Assembly (NCBI RefSeq): GCF_004358105.1
Contig: NZ_SMYL01000001.1
Coordinates: 124,001-188,000, forward strand
Reading direction: 5' to 3'
Length of the DNA stretch: 64,000 bases
DNA from: Sapientia aquatica
Lineage (GTDB): Bacteria > Pseudomonadota > Gammaproteobacteria > Burkholderiales > Burkholderiaceae_D
Shown: one piece after another, positions 60,475-64,000 of the stretch
Layout of the letters: each line of letters starts with the position of its first letter
Numbering within the stretch: the first letter of the stretch is position 1
Program-made: the position numbers and the translations under genes
Notes under the pieces: generated by a model
What the model was told of the DNA's origin: nothing
The model's database searches: none
The model's input: only the letters and a program-made list of their open reading frames with translations

Positions 60475-61481
60475 GATTGATGTGCTCCCAAAGGTGTATT
60501 TTGCAGATTGGATAAACCATACAATGCTAATGTTTTCAGGCAGGCTTGCTGGTGATCGTCGCCCGAATTTTGCGCCAGATGAGTGTGTTCGATTTTTAGC
60601 GAGTAACGCACTTGGTCTTGTTCGGCTTTGATAATCCACGCGCACAAGCGCGAAAGTTTTTCTTCAACACCTAAATGATTGGGCAGCGCGGCGAAATCAA
60701 GGACGCAAACCTGCCGCTCGCCACCTTCAAAATTCTTGCTTAATAAAACCTGATTATCGTCGCTGCTTTGTCGTGCCATTTGACGCCAAGCTAATTGTTT
60801 TAATGAGTCGCCCGCTTGGTAATTGCGCACGCCACTAAATTCTTCTTGCCCTGCTATATGCTCAATGCCGCTGCCGCCGTCGCTCGCGTAGGGCAGTGGT
60901 GGAGGATGTTTTTCCGGCGAAGGGTAAATCAAAATTTGTTGTGCGGTTTGCCAATAAGACCACGCCGTTAATAAACCAAACGGAAAAGTCGTCTCGATCC
61001 GAATTCGAGGACACGTCATCCAGCCACGCTGCAAGGCTTTGCTCGCTAACGATAAATTATGGTTACTGTTCGGTGCGACATCGAAAAATTGCATGGCGCT
61101 GTTAGTAAAGCCGATCTGGATGGCATAGCGAAATCGTTTGGTGTAATTGGCGACGTGAATATTAAAGTGCGCCAATTCACCCGCAAAAACCGAATTACTG
61201 GGCGATGCGCTTAACCCGAGTCCGGATAAATTTCGATAGGTAAAGTTAATGCCCAACCAGCCGCTGCTGACCAAAATAAAATTCAGAGCATAACCGAGGC
61301 TGAGGCTGTAATTAATCGAGGAAATAAAGATCGTCAGCAAAAGAGCTGCGTACACAAAGCCGGTTTTATTGGGCAAGGTATAAATACGGCGACGATCTAA
61401 AATCAGTTCTGTTTTACTGGGCGCTGGATGCTGCCAAAAACTGATTTTACGTTTGATTAGTGTCCACATTAGCTTCAACAC
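60471..61481 (-). CDS. DUF58 domain protein
   Basis: A 336-residue protein found with MoxR ATPases and TgpA. Two hydrophobic helices near residues 37-80 (TGFVYAALLLTIFISSINYSLSLGYALNFILVS) anchor it. The DUF58 core motif is EFSGVRNYQAGDSLKQLAWRQMARQ, within a von Willebrand A-like fold. A GTG at 61481 gives the longest product and touches the moxR stop by one base; the ATG at 61469 is the alternative. The function is unknown; with MoxR it may form a chaperone-like complex acting on membrane or metal-dependent targets (family knowledge). Confidence 0.88.
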   Translation of the reverse strand: MLKLMWTLIKRKISFWQHPAPSKTELILDRRRIYTLPNKTGFVYAALLLTIFISSINYSLSLGYALNFILVSSGWLGINFTYRNLSGLGLSASPSNSVFAGELAHFNIHVANYTKRFRYAIQIGFTNSAMQFFDVAPNSNHNLSLASKALQRGWMTCPRIRIETTFPFGLLTAWSYWQTAQQILIYPSPEKHPPPLPYASDGGSGIEHIAGQEEFSGVRNYQAGDSLKQLAWRQMARQSSDDNQVLLSKNFEGGERQVCVLDFAALPNHLGVEEKLSRLCAWIIKAEQDQVRYSLKIEHTHLAQNSGDDHQQACLKTLALYGLSNLQNTPLGAHQS

Positions 61482-62401
61482 TAAACGGCGACTTGTTGAA
61501 GTAGTTTAGCCAGTAATACCTGGCTTGATAAAGTATTGCCCGAGGTCGACGCCAAAGGATGTAGCCGATGCGCTGCCACTGGAATAAATACCGCCTGCAC
61601 ATCTTCAGGAATCACATGATCGCGCCCCTCAAGTGCAGCCCAAGCGCGGGCGGCTTGCAGCAGAGCTAATCCAGCGCGGGGACTTAAGCCGGTATTGAAT
61701 AATCCATTGCGACGCGTTTCTTGCAACAGCTTTTGCAAATAATCCAGTAGCGACGGGGAGCAATGAATTTGTTTGATCGCTTTTTGGGCTTCGATTAATT
61801 CACTCACTTGCATCACCGTTGGCAAGGTTTGCAGCATCTGGCGACGATCATTGCCCATCAATAATGCGCGTTCGGCGGCGGCATCGGGATAGCCTAACGA
61901 GATGCACATTAAGAAGCGATCGAGTTGAGATTCAGGTAAGGGAAAAGTGCCCACTTGGTTTAACGGATTCTGGGTTGCCAATACAAAAAAAGGATGGGGC
62001 AGGGGATAAGTTTTACCTTCAGCAGTGACTTGACGCTCTTCCATTGCCTCTAACAAAGCGGACTGGGTTTTTGGCGTGGCGCGGTTAATTTCGTCGGCTA
62101 GTACAACTTGTGAAAAAACGGGGCCGGGGTGAAATACAAATGCGTTTTTCTCGCGCTCGTAAATCGAAATCCCAATCACGTCCGCGGGCATTAAGTCGCT
62201 CGTGAACTGCAAGCGGTTCATTTTTAAGCCCAAGGTGATGGCTAAAGCATGGGCTAGTGTGGTTTTACCGACGCCGGGTATGTCCTCGATCAATAAATGT
62301 CCGCCGGCTAACAGGCATACTAAAGCCTGTCTGATTTGACGCGGTTTGCCGACGATTACGTTATTGAGTTGTTCTGCTGCGTTATGTAGCTTAGAAAACA
62401 T
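61481..62401 (-). CDS. MoxR-type AAA+ ATPase
   Basis: A 306-residue AAA+ ATPase of the MoxR (APE2220-like) group. The Walker A is GGHLLIEDIPGVGKTTLAHALA, the sensor region has RLQFTSDLMPADVIG and HPGPVFSQVVLADEINRATPKTQSALLEAMEE (Walker B and arginine region). Further on are FFVLATQNPLNQVGTFPLPESQLDRFLM and GLSPRAGLALLQAARAWAALEGRDHVIPEDV (sensor 2). It is the first gene of the moxR-DUF58-tgpA-mltB operon and presumably powers assembly or activation of its partners. It is divergent from the deacetylase gene. Confidence 0.93.
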   Translation of the reverse strand: MFSKLHNAAEQLNNVIVGKPRQIRQALVCLLAGGHLLIEDIPGVGKTTLAHALAITLGLKMNRLQFTSDLMPADVIGISIYEREKNAFVFHPGPVFSQVVLADEINRATPKTQSALLEAMEERQVTAEGKTYPLPHPFFVLATQNPLNQVGTFPLPESQLDRFLMCISLGYPDAAAERALLMGNDRRQMLQTLPTVMQVSELIEAQKAIKQIHCSPSLLDYLQKLLQETRRNGLFNTGLSPRAGLALLQAARAWAALEGRDHVIPEDVQAVFIPVAAHRLHPLASTSGNTLSSQVLLAKLLQQVAV

Positions 62402-62486
62402 AGAAGCGCCTTATCGGTTGAATTTGGCACATTTTATGCGAAAATCATTCTTTACTTCATCACGATCTCTATAAAGCGAGCTTTTC

Positions 62487-63413
62487 ATGACCACAGCGAT
62501 ATATACCCATCCCGCTTGTAAGCTGCATGAAATGGGCTGTGATCATCCCGAGTCGCCCGAACGCTTGATCGCTATTGAAGATCATTTGATTGCCAGCCGG
62601 ATTGATGATTTGCTCACGCACTGTGTTGCGCCACTCGCCTCAGAAGAACAATTAGCCTCAGTGCACACGCCCGAAGTGGTTAGTCGGATTAAAGACCTCA
62701 CACCGCAACAAGGCTATTACCCGCTGGATGGCGATACCTTGCTCAATCCGTCGAGTTGGACCGCTGCGCGCGCTTCGGCGGGTGCCGCTATTGGTGCGAC
62801 TAGCGCCGTCTTGGGTGGTGAAATTGAAAACGCGTTTTGCAGTATTCGCCCACCCGGACACCACGCCACGCCTGACGAAGCGATGGGATTTTGCTTATTC
62901 AATAACGTTGCGCTGGCGGCTAAATACGCCTTGGATGTGCACGGACTTGAGCGCGTAGCGATTGTGGATTTTGATGTGCATCATGGCAACGGCACCGAAG
63001 AAGTGTTTAAGAGCGATCCCCGCGTGCTTATGGTGAGTTTTTTTCAGCATCCGTGTTATCCCTATTCGGGTCTCGATCATCCTGCTCCCAATATGCACAA
63101 TTTGCCCGTTCCAGCGTACACGGATGGCGCTCTAGTGCGCGCTCTGGTGGAGCAGCATTGGCTTCCCGCCTTGCATGCACATCAGCCGCAGATGATTTTT
63201 ATTTCGGCAGGATTCGACGCGCACCGCGAAGACGCGATCGGGCAGATGCGTTTGGTGGAGGCCGATTACGCCTGGATGACGTCGCAAATCATGTCGATTG
63301 CCAAACAATATTCCAAAGGGCGGATTGTGAGTTGCTTGGAGGGCGGATATAGCCCGTCAGCGTTAGGACGCAGTGTCGTCGCGCATGTCAAAGTACTGGC
63401 TGGCTTGGATTGA
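62487..63413 (+). CDS. Histone deacetylase-family (acetoin utilisation/AcuC-like) hydrolase
   Basis: Zinc hydrolase of the arginase/deacetylase fold; bacterial members remove acetyl groups from polyamines or small amides. The 308 residues begin THPACKLHEMGCDHPESPERL. The catalytic His pair lies in RPPGHHATPDEAMGFCLFNNVALAA, and zinc ligands in VAIVDFDVHHGNGTEEVF and FISAGFDAHREDAIGQM. The C-terminus has the tail SCLEGGYSPSALGRSVVAHV with the active-site Tyr position. The real substrate is unknown; a protein deacetylase role is not implied. It starts 85 bases from the divergent moxR gene. Confidence 0.92.
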   Translation: MTTAIYTHPACKLHEMGCDHPESPERLIAIEDHLIASRIDDLLTHCVAPLASEEQLASVHTPEVVSRIKDLTPQQGYYPLDGDTLLNPSSWTAARASAGAAIGATSAVLGGEIENAFCSIRPPGHHATPDEAMGFCLFNNVALAAKYALDVHGLERVAIVDFDVHHGNGTEEVFKSDPRVLMVSFFQHPCYPYSGLDHPAPNMHNLPVPAYTDGALVRALVEQHWLPALHAHQPQMIFISAGFDAHREDAIGQMRLVEADYAWMTSQIMSIAKQYSKGRIVSCLEGGYSPSALGRSVVAHVKVLAGLD

Positions 63414-63548
63414 TGTGACTAAATTTAACTAAATTGCCAACAAAATTGCGTTACAAATAAAGTGCTTCTCGTTATTATTCGCACATATTGGTTTAGTAGA
63501 ATGCTGGCTTTCTATATTGGAAATCTACTAATTTTTAAGGAGAAATGC

Positions 63549-64000
63549 ATGTCCTACCTGAACACCAAAGAACGTTACGGCACCTTGTCGATTGCATTGC
63601 ACTGGCTGATGGTGCTGTTGTTTATTGGCGTATATGCGGCCATTGAGTTCTCAGATTCGTTCCCTAAGGGAAGCGAGACACGTGGGCTACTGAAAAGCTT
63701 GCATTTCTCGTTTGGTATGAGCATCTTGATTTTAGTTTGGCTGCGATTAATTGCTCGCTTGATTGCCCCGACTCCAGATATCGTTCCCGCGATTCCGGCT
63801 TGGCAGCATATGTTATCTAAGCTAATTCACCTCGTTTTGTATATTTTTATGATCGCCATGCCATTTGCAGGTTATATCGGTCGGATGCTGGCGGGTAAAG
63901 TGACGTATTTATTTGGAATTGCTCTGCCAGTTTTCTTGGACGTGAATAAAGACTTGGCAGAAAATATTTTTGACGTGCACGAAACCATCGGCAATATCGG
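63549..64000 (+). CDS. Cytochrome b561, N-terminal part (3' end outside window)
   Basis: Inner-membrane di-heme cytochrome of the bacterial b561 family; the open frame runs off the window end after 150 codons. An AAGGAG site (63537-63542) supports the ATG at 63549. Four helices are visible, each with the heme-type His: IALHWLMVLLFIGVYAAIE, LHFSFGMSILILVWLRLIARL, LIHLVLYIFMIAMPFAGYIG, and the last begins after DVHETIG. It probably passes electrons from the quinone pool, for example to superoxide or a partner enzyme (family knowledge). The C-terminus was not seen. Confidence 0.9.
   Translation, partial: MSYLNTKERYGTLSIALHWLMVLLFIGVYAAIEFSDSFPKGSETRGLLKSLHFSFGMSILILVWLRLIARLIAPTPDIVPAIPAWQHMLSKLIHLVLYIFMIAMPFAGYIGRMLAGKVTYLFGIALPVFLDVNKDLAENIFDVHETIGNI

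Overview
The window is a stretch of bacterial core chromosome, most likely from a betaproteobacterium of the Burkholderiales, with an Oxalobacteraceae/Undibacterium-like look. The grounds are gene order (infB-rbfA-truB-typA; ompA-ubiG-gph beside gyrA-serC-pheA-tyrA-aroA-cmk-rpsA-ihfB-lapA-lapB; pcm-like/rhodanese/tolC/waaA), Burkholderiales-type trimeric porins, and a G+C content that looks mid-to-high 40s by eye (not computed). The species assignment is inference. No phage, insertion sequence, CRISPR array or tRNA gene was seen; the only stable RNA gene recognised is tmRNA (ssrA).

Layout. 1-4.7 kb: translation and ribosome maturation (infB 3' part, rbfA, truB, typA). 4.8-7.3 kb: two tandem paralogous porins. 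7.4-9.6 kb: ahpC-ahpF peroxidase system on the minus strand. 10-15.5 kb: a membrane diguanylate cyclase, an RsuA-type pseudouridine synthase, a TetR regulator, a PIMT-like methyltransferase, a rhodanese and a TolC-type outer-membrane channel. 15.6-20 kb (minus): a DUF1348 protein, waaA (Kdo transferase) and a secreted S46 dipeptidyl peptidase. 20-23.3 kb: a divergent sulfide/persulfide module (DUF2892 protein and Blh-type dioxygenase one way; BigR/SqrR-type repressor, two half-size YeeE/YedE transporters and perhaps a periplasmic glutathione peroxidase the other way). 23.7-26.3 kb: a chemoreceptor ending in a WEEF tail, and a periplasmic solute-binding protein. 26.6-31.5 kb: a compact kleisin/KITE/SMC-like three-gene operon resembling MksFEB or JetABC (Wadjet) without a recognisable nuclease gene. 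31.5-34.4 kb: flavin reductase, SemiSWEET, a small secreted protein and an MFS transporter. 35.3-36.9 kb: a PAS-containing (Aer-like) chemoreceptor. 37.0-37.8 kb: tmRNA on the minus strand, with two 190-bp tandem repeat units behind its 3' end that each repeat the last ~20 nt of tmRNA and a tmRNA-type terminator. 37.8-40 kb (minus): gph, ubiG, ompA. 40.6-52.6 kb: the long gyrA-to-lapB cluster (DNA topology, serine and aromatic amino acid synthesis, CMP kinase, ribosomal protein S1, IHF, LPS-assembly control). 52.7-56.6 kb: ugd, a heptose-7-phosphate kinase gene, a ComEA-like protein and cysM. 56.6-62.4 kb (minus): a small HTH protein facing an AT-rich island, mltB, and a tgpA/DUF58/moxR operon. 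62.5 kb to the end: a histone-deacetylase-family hydrolase and the start of a cytochrome b561 gene.

Themes that link the genes are envelope biogenesis (porins, OmpA, TolC, WaaA, heptose kinase, LapAB, MltB), oxidative and sulfur stress (AhpCF, persulfide module, Gpx, CysM) and signalling by chemotaxis and c-di-GMP. The least ordinary elements are the SMC-like operon (26.6-31.5 kb), the repeat array at the tmRNA 3' end (37.04-37.42 kb), the persulfide divergon (20.1-23.3 kb) and the palindrome-bearing AT-rich island in front of the small HTH gene (56.95-57.35 kb). Gene calls rest on reading the translations; no database search was run.
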